From: Adiantum capillus-veneris
Lineage: Eukaryota; Streptophyta; Polypodiopsida; Polypodiales; Pteridaceae
Assembly (NCBI GenBank): GCA_014529385.2
Contig: CM043943.1
Location: 96,932,355-96,996,354 of the forward strand
DNA: 64,000 nt
Direction: 5' to 3'
Shown: positions 22,948-33,145 of the stretch, one piece after another
Layout: every line of letters starts with the position of its first letter
How positions within the stretch are numbered: the stretch's first letter is position 1
Position numbers and translations under genes: made by a program
Notes under the pieces: model-generated
Seen by the model: only the letters and a program-made list of their open reading frames with translations
Databases searched by the model: none
Told to the model about the DNA's origin: nothing

Positions 22948-23104
22948 GGGTCCTAGGACCATGCTAGGCTCGATGGACCCTCGAAAGGAGTGGCCACAAG
23001 GGTGTGCAAAAGTGTCAAACAAGAACCCTTGTTTGCCAGTTTCACGTGCCCTTGTGGCCACTCTTTTTGAGGGTCCCTAAGGTCCTATCATGGTCCTAGG
23101 GTCC
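22948..23104. mobile_element. Foldback/MITE-like element, copy 1
   Basis: 157 bases. The outer ~62 bases on each side are inverted copies (GGGTCCTAGGACCATG... and ...CATGGTCCTAGGGTCC; inner GAGTGGCCACAAGGG and CCCTTGTGGCCACTC). The loop is about 30 bases. No coding capacity. Flanks are A-rich on the left and T-rich on the right; no clear target duplication. Confidence 0.7.
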
Positions 23105-23284
23105 ATTTTTTCTTCTTCACGACAAAAAATTGTTTTTTAACCCCACCATGAATCAATCCAAGAACCATTCACGAGCCATTCACCAACTTGTAAGAGATTA
23201 CACTATAGCAGCAAAAACAAAATCTCCTTTTCGACAATAAATTCATGATAGATATGGGAGCCAAGTTTTGGGCTTTTAAAAAAA

Positions 23285-23443
23285 GGGCCCTAAGACCATG
23301 CTAGGGGCCCTAGGGACCCTCAACTAGAGTGGCCACAAGGGTGCACAAAACTGCCAAATAGGAACCCCTATTTGTCCAAATGGCGCTCCCTTGTGGACCC
23401 TCTTTTTGAGTGTCCCCAAGGACTTAGCATGGCCCTAGGGTCC
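23285..23443. mobile_element. Foldback/MITE-like element, copy 2
   Basis: 159 bases with the same arms as copy 1 (GGGCCCTAAGACCATG... and ...CATGGCCCTAGGGTCC). Arms have changed relative to copy 1 but remain largely complementary. Confidence 0.7.
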
Positions 23444-23460
23444 TTTTTTTTTTCTAGAAT

Positions 23461-24466
23461 TCATGGAAAAAATCACTAAGCACTTGAAGAGATATTTGTT
23501 CTTATGAAGACCATTTAAAAATCATACCTCAACAAGTCTATGCTAGAAGAGCTTGATAATGAAACTTATACAAGATTAGGATACTTCAAGTCACCCCTAA
23601 GGTCTTTGGAAACACCCAAGAATGATAAATTTAGGGATTACTTATCAAGATATTGAAACTTACCTTATCATAGCACAAGTTTTTGCTTTCTTGTTTTCAA
23701 AGAGTACATAATTGGGTAGAGCTTCACCTCAAGGTTACTTTTGACAAGAGTAGTTCATTAAAGCTTCTAAGTCATTTTATGTGCGTATGTGCCAAATCTC
23801 AAGTGTGTTACAGTCCACCAACTTGTAAGAGACTACAATATATAGACCAGCTTGTAGATCTCTCCCTCTTTCTCTCTAACAAGGAATCAAGTACTAACAC
23901 AGGGAAATTCTTCTTTAACACAAGGACATTCTCTTTGATTTGTAATCAAGCAACATAGTTATATCAATATATGCTAAGTTTTGGATGGCACAAGTGCATG
24001 GTAGGAATTCTGCCAAGATTTATTCCGTAGATATTATTTAGAGATTGGACTCTACTCTATTATACCTTTTTATGTACAGAATAGCCAAAGCAAGAAGCAC
24101 TTTACACTTAAAATGTTATAAATCTAATTTAGGTTACTGACAAACTCAACAACAATAAAAACAATAGAGTCCAAATTTATTCTTATTAATCTTGATCAAG
24201 ATATGGTCATGAAGACTATGTAAGGGACAGTGTAGTCATAGTTATTGCATCCATTCCATGACATAGTGTATTCATTGTAACCTATTACATAAAACTATCT
24301 CTGGTGGGGATGCTCCTTGTTAGGAAATAATTTTTTGCACAAAGAAAGCTTGTTAATGTCCCTGCTAAGCCTCCATGTTATCATAATGGTTGTTGTGGTG
24401 GAAGCTCTGAGTCTCAATCTAGTAAATTGGAAAATCACTCCTGCCTTTGGGTTGTTTTCTATTTGA
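23461..24466. other. No gene seen; T2 interior
   Basis: AT-rich sequence. A 91-codon open frame at 23683-23958 shows no recognisable motif, and its start overlaps the repeat-derived ACTTGTAAGAG segment, so I do not call it a gene. Confidence 0.5.
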
Positions 24467-24927
24467 TGTATTAGGTGCCAAAAAACTCAAGAAAGAAGAG
24501 TTACATATTGAGAAATCCATAAACCTTCTCAAAGTTACCTTTTGATGATAAAAGCACCTCCAAAATATTCATCAAAATGTGAATTTTAGGAAAATTTCGG
24601 AATATAGAATTTTTAAAAACTGGGTATCTATGCTAGCTATGGAGCACTTAGAGGTCACTAAGATTTGTTTTACGGTGATCTAATGCTAAATTTGTGAAAA
24701 TTGACCAAAAGCAACACATGTTTTTTGGTTGAGTTAGGTTCAAAAGTTTTATTCAAATCAAACTCTAAAGGTGGAATGAGTAGCCCAAAAAAATTCCAAG
24801 TTTTTTCAGGTTATAAGCCAGCTTTGTACTTATAGGATATTTTAAAATTTCCTTGGAGTATCATGCAATAATTTTGGAAAATTGATGAGTCAAGAGGACA
24901 TAAAAGTATTCTATTATCAATTTAGTT
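24467..24927 (-). repeat. Left-end part of T2 (reverse copy of the T1 left end)
   Basis: Reversed, it aligns with 19599-20130: shared landmarks are CTTTTATGTCC, CTGAAAAAA(A)CT, ATTCCA(C/T)CTTTA and TTCTTGAGTTTT-GGCACCTAATAC at its inner edge. It is clearly diverged, so the copy is old. Confidence 0.6.
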
Positions 24928-24949
24928 TTAACCCAACAAGAAGAGGTAA

Positions 24950-26340
24950 AAAACACCTGAATCTTATTGGATAACCAAGTTTGATGATGTGTTTCCTGAA
25001 GAGCTTTTAGAGCTACCACCCAAGGATGAAGTTGATAATCAATAGAGCTTATTCTAGGATCTCAACCAATTGCTTGTAGACCATACAAGATGTCAGTACC
25101 TGAGTCTGTGGAACAAAGCAACTTACTCAACTTCTTAACCAAGGCTTTATTTGACCTACTGATTCTCCATGGATTACTCTTGTTCTTTTTAATCAAAAGA
25201 AGGATTAAATCAAGTAACAATCAAGAATAAGTATGCAATACCAAAGATTGACGAGCTGCTTCATCAATTAGATGGAGCTTCTATTTTCACAAAAAATGAT
25301 CTTAAGTCTGGCTATTATCAAATTTGAATCAAGGAGGAAGATATTCCTTTTGGACTTACAAATGTTGTAGAAACTGTTAATCGCCTTATGATCGACATGT
25401 TTAGAGAATACCTTGATGATTTTTCTCTTTTCTTCTAGAATGATACCTTGGTTTACTCAAAGAAGGAAGAACATGAACAATGTGTGCGACAAGTACTTGA
25501 ACTTCTATGTGAAAACTAGATCTATGCTAAGCGTAGCAAGTGTACTTTTTTTTGCTCGCAAAAAAGTGGTATACTTGGGACTCATTGTATCCAAGGATGG
25601 TGTATCTACTGAACTACGTAAGATTGAAGTTGTTATAGATTGGCCTACCCCTAAATCTATCAAAGAAGTATGTGACTTTCCTGGATTAAAAAGACAATAT
25701 CATTCTTTTATTGAAAGTTACTGGTTATGTGCCAAGATAGCTTCTCCATTGACTAATACCCTTAAAAAGACTTAAGTGTTTGCTTGGAATGATTGTGTTC
25801 AATCTATTTTTGAAAAACTCAAAGAAGCTTTGGTGAATGCTCTAACCTTATGACTTTCACACTTCACAAAGACATTCCCTATCCTCACTGATGCAAGTGG
25901 ACCGGCGATCGGTGGCATTCTATTCAAGAAGGGAGACTGGTTGCTTATGAATCTTGTAAGTTACAAATTCATGAGCTAAATTACCTTGACCATCATTTGG
26001 AATTGTTATCTATTCTACATGCTCTAAAGTATGGTGGCATTATCTTCATGGAAGATGATTTAAATAATGCATAGATCATAAGAGCCTCAAGTAGATTTAC
26101 ACTCAACTTGATCTTAATGTGAAACAATGAAGATGGATGGAATTATTAAATAATGCATAGATCATAAGAGCCTCAAGTAGATTTACACTCAACTTGATCT
26201 TAATGTGCAACAATGAAGATGGATGGAATTATTATGCAAATATGACTTTTTGATTAGTTATATACTAGGGAAGGAAAATTTAGTGGCCAATGCTTTAAGT
26301 AAGAAAAGTACAATAGTGGCTATTATGATCTTTAAGCATG
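24950..26340 (+). pseudogene. Gypsy RT and RNase H relic
   Basis: Forward-strand peptide pieces follow Gypsy order: FDDVFPEELLELPP (linker before RT), [18 protein letters not shown] (fingers), LDD near 25415, VVYLGLIVSKDGVS and VIDWPTPKSIKEV (thumb/connection), and YILGKENLVANALS near 26262 (RNase H to integrase). It is a fossil broken in many places (about ten), and is old. Confidence 0.8.
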
Positions 26341-26475
26341 TTAGAAGTCCTCGTTCATAACAATGCAGGTTCCCATCAGGAGGAGCACTCTCTGGTGGAC
26401 TTCAATGCCCATTCAACCTACCATTGGTTATTCCATACTATGAAAATCAAGCTCTTGTGCCATGTGGTACATGCC

Positions 26476-26712
26476 TTATAAAGGTGTTTCTAGAGGAGTA
26501 CCAAATTTGATCTGACCATCCCAATCCACATCAACCTCTCTAATCATCTTGTTGACCTCATCATCACTTGGCTTCTCCCAAAGGTTGGTCATATAAACAT
26601 GGCATAGCACAACAACTAGAATAAATCCATCTTGATCATTGTTGAACTCACAAAAATCCTCCTTGAGCTCTTCCTCAGAGTCTGCAACCTTCATTTTAGG
26701 CAATGCCAATTA
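26476..26712 (-). pseudogene. Calmodulin C-lobe pseudogene fragment
   Basis: The minus-strand peptide [15 protein letters not shown]...QDGFI...[28 protein letters not shown] parallels calmodulin [15 protein letters not shown]...QNGFI...[28 protein letters not shown]. That spans the central helix end, EF-hand 3 and most of EF-hand 4 (about residues 75-138 of 149). EF-3 has lost its pattern (NNDQDG in place of DKDQNG, and VVVLCHVY with an extra residue in place of AAELRHV). EF-4 keeps D-V-D-W-D-G-Q but with Trp in place of Gly. The match stops at the loop end and then at a stop after TPLETPL. No N-lobe is present, so this is a truncated relic that cannot bind calcium normally. Lack of the first half could mean a single exon or a 5'-truncated retrocopy. 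Confidence 0.85.
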
Positions 26713-27400
26713 GGCCCTTTTCACACATGACCGGCAGCCATATATGATGTGGCTTCACTTGGACGGAGACTTCTACGACTTGAAAACTAATTTCGCTAAC
26801 TCTATGTCACACAATAAGGATGCCACCTATAGGAAAAAGTGATTTTTTTTTTTTTGATAATTGATTAGCAGTATCCATGTCTCCATATGAGAGGGTTTCC
26901 CGGCTTGATAAGGGTCTCCCACAACTGAGAGCATGTCTAATCAAATGGTGTGACTGTCTTTGTATTGGGCTCCTTTCCATGTGAGTGAAACTACATTTCT
27001 TCCACCCTCGTGTGACACTGGCCTACAATCTAGAAAATAAGGGGGGGGGGCTATCATTGGCATATGCAAATGATACAAGGCTCCAACCCCCCTTATTTTT
27101 TTTCCTTTCTTCTTATAGTTCCCGCCCTTTTCTCTAGTGTTACTTATTGTTTCCACCTCCTCATTTTTGCATGCAACGTTAAAGGAAAATAGGCTACGAC
27201 CACTATTGAGCTCTAACACATGAAGGCCAATAAAGGTATTGAGGAGCTCCAATAGGATGGTGTCCGTGCCCAGTATCAAGTAGTACCATAGGTCCCTCTT
27301 CCATTTGGCACCCACCTTTGGCCTCACCCTACTCATCCCTCACTTGTACAAGCTTCACCTGTTGACATCCCAAGAAGCTCTTTGTTTCTCTTTAATTTCA
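26713..27400. other. No gene seen
   Basis: Upstream (in the calmodulin sense) I looked for EF-hands 1 and 2 and found none. A G9-10 run is near 27041-27050. A 131-codon minus-strand frame at 26941-27336 has no motif I recognise and unusual composition; not called. Confidence 0.4.
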
Positions 27401-27429
27401 ATCTTGAGATGAAAATTTCATGTTCAGGG

Positions 27430-27840
27430 TGGCATCACTTGGATTGATTGGAGAAGCTACAGGCTGTTTAAAATGGATGTAAACCAAAGGAATCTCTCCA
27501 ATTGCAATCACCTATGCTTGCATCTTGGCGGCATGTGGGATAAGGCAAGATGTTGATGTGGGCATTGGAATTTAGGATGACATAGTTAATTAGGGGCTGT
27601 TGAAAAGAAATCTGGGTCTACATGCAACAAAGAAATGGCATGCTTGGTTCTTCCTGCGTTGACATGTATGTCAAATGTGGTGTGCACGAGCATGTTCATA
27701 TCCCTTGGAATGCATTGATTGTGGGATGTGTGCGAAGAAGATCTTGGCTATTTTTAGTAGGTGACAAGCAAGGATGTCTCTTCAGCTGTAATCACCTATG
27801 CTTGCATCAAGACAACATGTGTCATTGTTGAGACATACTA
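27430..27840 (+). pseudogene. PPR protein pseudogene fragment
   Basis: Forward-strand peptides match plant pentatricopeptide-repeat proteins of the P-L-S class: ITYACILAACGIRQDVDVG, DDIVN-x-GLL, then a V-D-M-Y-V-K-C-G segment near 27660, then WNALIVGCV near 27710, and again AVITYACI near 27788. These are the repeating landmarks of about two to three motifs (35-36 residues each). Frame changes occur between them and stops fall within the first motif (at the I-x-D and N-x-G positions), so it is not functional. Intact members are organelle RNA-binding proteins. Several hundred such genes occur in land plants, so the parent cannot be named. Confidence 0.72.
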
Positions 27841-28610
27841 ATTGAAAGGTACCCACAATCAAGAGGGGAAAGACACATGCAAATGAAGACTATGGAGGGC
27901 ATAGGTACTCTATGGGCAATGGGGGATATAAGGGATATAGATACTATGAAGGAAGCTATGGGGGGAGGCCAAGGAAAGAGAAAGTTAGGCTTGGAATCAT
28001 CACATGGAATGCATGCAAAAGCTGGCAATGATGATCAAAATACCCCTCCCTAGGAATCTCTCCAACACGCACAAGTAAAAAGGTCAAACATTGTATCCAA
28101 CACTCTTGAGTTCTACAACACCCCTTCTTCAAAGTATATCAATGTCAGCTTTGTAGCAAGCTGTCTGGCTTCCATGCGATCATCACCCCATCATAGTGGA
28201 GTGCTTTCTATTTTCAACATGCCCCCCCCCAAGTCACTACATGACCTCCATACTACCATTCAATGGGCCATATCCAATTGCAAGCAATATCAAAGTGTTG
28301 ATCCATTGTGATCACAAAATCATCTCAAAACTGAAGGTAATCTTTAAGGCCAATAATCACTTCAGCTGAGAGCACCAACAAGATCATGATTGCTATCTAT
28401 CTAATACTAGCTATAATAAATAAAATTCCCCATTACTCGATGCTCTAATCGTGCTCCAATTTAGGATGAAAGTGAACTTGTATTTTGCAATGTCATTACG
28501 GAGTAAAGCAATGCAGGGTAGTGCCTCTCTCATGGCATTAACATTTAGTAAAATTTGAGCTCATCTTGTCATAGATTTACTCACTCTTTCATCATGGTCT
28601 TTTTATGGCG
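27841..28610. other. No gene seen
   Basis: A glycine/tyrosine-rich reading near 27920-27990 (GYKGYRYYEGSYGGR) is too short to identify. The rest lacks a credible frame. Confidence 0.4.
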
Positions 28611-28614
28611 ATGG

Positions 28615-28616
<2 letters not shown>

Positions 28617-28648
<32 letters not shown>
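28617..28648. repeat. (TC)n microsatellite
   Basis: About sixteen uninterrupted TC units. Confidence 0.95.
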
Positions 28649-28650
<2 letters not shown>

Positions 28651-28704
28651 AAAATGGGGATTTTACCCTTTACATTGTATAAATCAACCATAAGTTCATA
28701 TGAA

Positions 28705-28855
28705 AGATATATGGGAGCTAGTGGGCCATCCTCATCATTGTCTCACACAAGATCTTTCAAGAGGGATCTTTGAATCTTGTAAAAAAATACGGGAACTAGT
28801 GGGCTATCCTTGTCACTATCTCAAACAGGCTCTTTTAGAGGGGATCTATGGCTCT
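28705..28855. repeat. Two diverged tandem units of about 72 bases
   Basis: GGGAGCTAGTGGGCCATCC... and GGGAACTAGTGGGCTATCC... follow each other, with AAGAGGGATCT / AGAGGGGATCT in both. Read forward, each encodes E-L-V-G-x-P-x-H-x-L; no family recognised. Confidence 0.6.
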
Positions 28856-28859
28856 TATT

Positions 28860-29537
28860 ACCAAAGTGATGTGGGGATGATATACACCAAATCATGACCC
28901 CCATGTTGCAGGGCAAGAGGCTTACCATCACACTATCACATCCATAATGCCATTAGGGGAGGAGTGGGTTTCTCACATAATCTTAGTTCACTACCCTCCC
29001 TAGTTTACCTTAGTTCACAAGCTATGGACATGTTGCTTCTAAAGAGGTGAATATTGTTTTTCCTTTTGATCCCCCTTAATTGCTAGGGCATGTAAGGCCA
29101 ACAATCTTTGTAGGCGACAACCCCTTTTTCCTCCATACATAAATAACAACCCCTTGCCATACCATATGGCCATTTCCAAAACATGTTTCTCATGACATTC
29201 ATCTTTCACAAAACCACACAAGAGAAATGATTTATGTGAAACTTCCAAATGCTATAGCTAGTAGCTTTTCCTTGAAACGTTTCCATGCATTCATACTAAC
29301 CCTTTGGAACATTTTATGTGAATTTTACACCTTGTATCTCACAAAAACATTCAGTATTGATCTTTACCATACATACATGAATAACCCTAAGCCAAGGATT
29401 CTCTGCATAGTGCCCTCTTGGCCCTCAGACCTCGACCATGTTCTAGCTCTCTCCTCCCTCTTTGTTCTTGACCTCCCTTCTCCTATGACTTCAAACTCTC
29501 AGTTCGTTGGCATTCCTTCTTTTTGAAAAACATACTA
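28860..29537. other. No gene seen
   Basis: A 99-codon forward frame at 29227-29526 is Leu/Ser-rich without motifs; I do not call it. Confidence 0.4.
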
Positions 29538-29545
29538 AGCATCAT
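29538..29545. repeat. Target-site duplication AGCATCAT, left
   Basis: AGCATCAT directly before the hAT element; the identical eight bases follow it at 33515-33522. An 8-bp duplication is the hAT signature. Confidence 0.92.
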
Positions 29546-29918
29546 CTAAGTTGCGTTGTACGTTATACAATGTACGTATAATACGCTTTAAACGGAGGTA
29601 TTATACGACACCTTTTTTTTCCGGCCGTGTTATATGGTGCCACATGAGCAAAACCACTGTATCGTATAATTTATTAGCATTTTGATCGAATAATATTTGG
29701 ATCAAAATATTATTCAATCAAAATACGTTTCTTTATATACCGTGAAAACAAATTGTGTTGCTCATTTCATTGAGCTCTCTTCTCCTCTTCTCATCTATAG
29801 ATAATCCTCAACAAAAAGATACATATAAAAAAATCAGTTTTAATGTTATTGAAATTTTTAATAGAAATTTAGAGCTTTAAACAAACCGTGTTTTTATGTT
29901 TTGGAGTTGATTTTAGTC

Positions 29919-30470
29919 TTTACCTGTTCTGTGTGAAGTTTATCTTACACTGAGAGGTAAATTAAGTAAGGTAGTTAATGATTACTTGCATTGTGTAGAG
30001 GAAGCTCACACTTGGAAGTGATTCAATTAAAGTAAAGTTAGTAGTTATTTCCTTTGTGTTGAACTATGTTCACACTTAGAAGTAACCTAAGTCAGATAGT
30101 TACAGTGAGGAGTTACTTGTTGTGTGTTGAACTATATTCACACCTAGAAGTAACTTAGGCTAGATTTATCTAATGATTGTTTGCCATGTGTAGAGTAGTA
30201 CTCACACTACAGACAATCTAGTAAATTAAATAATAATCTCTCTCTTTGTGTAGAGGTATTCTCACACCTAGAAGAGATTTATAGAAGTAGTGAATTTTGA
30301 TTGCTTGCCATTTATAGAGTTACACTCACACTTGGAGGTAATTTAGATAGGTTTTTAAAAAATAACTTGCTATGTGTAGAGTTTACTCACACTTGAAAGT
30401 TATTGAGATAGATTAATTGATTTGTTTATCATGATTCAAATGTAAAGTGAGAGCTCACACTTGCAAAAAA
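29919..30470. repeat. Array of about nine hairpin units, period 60-67
   Basis: Units start near 29919, 29980, 30044, 30111, 30175, 30235, 30299, 30361 and 30425. Each is about 43-46 bases of hairpin plus an AT-rich spacer (the last unit is shorter). The outer stem is of the type AATAACTT/AAGTTATT, the inner stem of the type GTGTAGAG/CTCACAC, with a short loop. Stem bases differ between units yet both arms change together: AGTTACTT/AAGTAACT (30111), GATTGT/ACAATC (30175), AATCTC/GAGATT (30235), and GTGTTGAA/TTCACAC against GTGTAGAG/CTCACAC. It lies between the left end of the hAT element and its transposase. Confidence 0.85.
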
Positions 30471-30602
30471 ATATTTTTTTGGTGTTTATTAATTAAAGAG
30501 GTTGAAAAAGTTGATAAATAAAGTAATGTAAATGGTATTAAAGTTTGATTTTAGATGTGTATTTAGTAATTAGTTCTCTTTGAGGTTGCAAATCTTAAGA
30601 AG

Positions 30603-32510
30603 ATGGTGAAAGACTATGAGTGGAACTACGTAGACGAATTGGTCAATAGAAAGACTACATCAAAGTTGAAGTGTAAGACCTGCGGCCATAATTTTAGCAG
30701 AAATGTGCAAAGGATAAAAGAACATGTGTTCAAAATTATTGGAAACATTTTAGCTTGCAAAAATCCCCCAAAAGGTATTGAAGAAAAATTTCCAGAGTGG
30801 GCGCTCAAGGCAAAGAGAGCACTTCTTGAAGGCAAAAAGAAGAGAGGTCCCAAAATGATGGCTCCATCTATGGCTAGCGACATCGAGATGACACTTGAGA
30901 ATGATCGAAACCCTCCCTCTACCCCTGCTTCATGTGAAGGAGGATGTCATTCATCCTTTGATGGGGATTGTGGCTCTAATCCTACCAGAAGCTCTTCTAA
31001 CATAAGCTGAAGTGAAGCATGGACTGGAGAAGAACCTGCATCAAGTGGTCCTACTTTGCCTCAGGCATTTGGTAAACAATGGCTGCTTGAACTCCATCTT
31101 AAGTGGACGCAAGCATTTGTTGCATGTGGAATTCCTTTTAATGTCATTCAAAATCCTATCTTCAAAGATGCTTTAATGAGCACGGGGAAGAAGGGTTTTG
31201 TGGTACCTGATTATAATAAGATGCGTACAGAATACCTAGATAAAGTGAAAACTACATCAAAAATAGTTTAAAGCACACAACTCTTGATTATGTGCCACAG
31301 TATGGATGCACAATTTCTCTAGATGGTTGGACAATTTGTCAGAAGAAAACATTGATTAATGTGATGTTGATTTGTCCAAGAGGTTCCATCTGTCTTGAGG
31401 CGATTGATACATCCTTGAAAGAGAAAACTAGTGAATATCTTGCTGGTGTGTATGAGTGTTTGATCAGAAGGGCAGAGGACCTAAAAATGTAACAGCCATT
31501 ATCACAGATAATGCATCTAGCTACAAAGCAACTGGAAAAGCAATTGAAGAAAAGTATCAAGAGATAACATGGGTTCCATGTGCTGCTCACACTTTGAAGC
31601 TGCTCTTAAAGGACTTTGGGAAAGTTCCTTCTATTAAACAAACTCTTCTAGATGCAAACCACTTCGTGAAGTTTATAAGAGAGCATTCATCTTCTTATGC
31701 TTTGTTCAGAACAAAGTCCCCCACCAAAAATTTATAGATTTTTTGTGTGACCCATTTTGCAACAGCATATTACGTTCTGTCAACACTGCAGCAGGTTAAA
31801 GCGGCCCTTGTTGAAACAGGCAGATACAAGATGGGACATTTGGCTTGATAAGTATCCCAAATATGAACCTGCTACCTGTAGCCAAATGCTATCATCTTGT
31901 AAACTCTCCTGTTTTTTGGTTGGATAAATGTAGACAAGATTGTTACTGTCACAGAACCCTTCACTCATCTGATACGATTAGTGGACAAAGAAGCCTCTAT
32001 CTTTGGATGGGTTTATTGGTACATGCATGAAGCCACCTGCAAGTTAAAAGATTGTACATCTTATGCAGGAAAAGAGAAAGCCATGATGATGTTGTTTGTC
32101 AAAAAATGATGGGAGCAGTTGCATACTCCTTTGCATGGAGCAGGTTTTGTTTTAGATCCTAAGCTCCAGATGCACGAGCAATCTTCAAACAATGAAGTGA
32201 TCAGTGATTTCAAGAAAGTGTGTGCTCAACTACTAGGCAATGTGGATGGATAGGTGGCATACACACAGAAGACGGCATATATACTAGCAGAGAAGGAATG
32301 TTTGGGGATCCTTGGCATATAGATGCTATCAAGACGATGAGCGCACCAGTTTGGTGGAAAGAGTACGGTGAATAAAAAGTGGAACTTCAACATGTGGCTG
32401 TGAGAGTATTGTCTATTGTCACTTCGAGTGGTAGCTGTGAAAGAAATTGTTCTTCATTTGCTTTTTTGCATACTAAAAAAGAAATTGATTAAGTCCTGAA
32501 CGAGATGCAT
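30603..32510 (+). pseudogene. hAT transposase pseudogene (BED, DUF659, hATC)
   Basis: The first open segment (30603-31010, from ATG) has a BED zinc finger: CKTCGHNFSRNVQRIKEHV...C, followed by a Lys-rich stretch. An in-frame TGA (31008-31010) interrupts; the same frame then reads GIPFNVIQNPIFKDAL to a TAA at 31269-31271. A frame change leads to the DUF659 catalytic part (YGCTISLDGWT, then after another frame change ITDNASSYKATG and WVPCAAHTLKLLLKDFG). Further stops follow. The C-terminal dimerisation domain is recognisable at 32349-32490 (ELQHVAVRVLSIV, SSGSCERNCSSFAFLHTKK), with CERNCS for the usual CERNWS. Length fits a ~650-residue hAT transposase. At least five lesions are visible, so no working protein is made. 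In the live family it binds subterminal repeats and excises the element. Confidence 0.9.
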
Positions 32511-32586
32511 ATTTGGTTTATGAATTTTGTAACATGCGACTTATGCACAAGCTAATGAAGTTAGCCACATGCTCCACAGAAGAAAC

Positions 32587-33145
32587 CTCTCCCTACAGTG
32601 CGACACGATGGTCAACAACAACCAGAGATGACAAATCTATTTAATTAAATCTCCTTGCAGTGCGACACGGTGGTCATCAACAACGAAAGAAGATGGATTT
32701 AACAACCCTAAACCCCTCCCTGCAGTGCGACACGGTGTTCAACAATAACCAGAGATGAGGAATCTATTTTTTTATAAATTCGATCTTCCAATAGTGTGAC
32801 GCAATGGTCAGCAACAACTAGGAAGAAAATATGTAAGTTAGCTTACTCCTCCTTGCAATGCGACTCTGTGGTCAGCAACAACCAGGGATAGAAAGTCTAA
32901 TTGAACAACCTAAGCTACTCCCTGTAGTGCGACACGGAGGTCGGCAATAGTCAAGACAAAGCGTTTAAAGTCTAACCCCCCTTGCAATGTGTCACATGGA
33001 TCAACACAGTCAAGGACGTGTGTCTAAAATTGTAGACTAACTATGAGGTGTGAGCAATGCTCCACAACAACAACGCTAGTAAAAAACAAAACGCAGACTA
33101 ACAGTGAAGTGCGAGAAAAGCTCCACAACAACAGTGTTAGCAAAG
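32587..33145. repeat. Tandem array of about 62-base units, 3' part of the hAT element
   Basis: About seven units share CTCCCTGCAGTGCGACAC followed by GGTGGTCAACAACAACCAG, with spacers of about 20 bases, at 32587, 32650, 32716, 32788, 32850, 32919 and 32980 roughly. Two further, weaker units carry GCTCCACAACAACA. Unlike the left array they do not form strong hairpins. Reiterated motifs inside a hAT end could be transposase-binding sites. Confidence 0.75.

Larger units (their letters stand above)
22815..23460. repeat. Tandem pair of 337-base units, each with a foldback element
   Basis: The stretch ACTTGTAAGAGATT...ATTCATGATAGATATGGGAG followed by a foldback element occurs twice with a period of 337 bases. 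A third, partial ACTTGTAAGAGACTACAATATA is at 23823. The repeat includes DNA outside the foldback, so one unit carrying the foldback was duplicated after the foldback arrived. Confidence 0.75.
18852..24927 (-). mobile_element. T2: terminal-inverted-repeat element, non-autonomous, minus orientation
   Basis: The left end (TACTAGCTCGGTAACCTAC...) matches the reverse complement of the right end of T1. The right end, read on the minus strand (AACTAAATTGATAAT...CTTTTATGTCC), matches the left end of T1, and the match continues for about 450 bases (24467-24927 against 19599-20130). So one diverged, reversed relative spans 6.08 kb. It separates a Gypsy protease relic from a Gypsy RT relic, as expected for an insertion. 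No transposase is seen. T1 and a pair of foldback elements lie inside. Boundaries are good to a few bases; no clear target duplication remains. Confidence 0.5.

Noticed and set aside
22815-23460. CRISPR-like array
   Set aside because: Only two units, long diverged repeats, eukaryotic context; it is a tandem pair of foldback elements.
23683-23958. 91-codon forward open frame
   Set aside because: Overlaps a repeat-derived segment and shows no domain.
26941-27336. 131-codon minus-strand open frame
   Set aside because: No recognised motif, crosses a G run, and neighbours are pseudogene scraps; chance frame is more likely.
29919-30470. tRNA or other structured RNA gene cluster
   Set aside because: Hairpins lack cloverleaf features or A/B boxes; all units are one simple stem-loop type.
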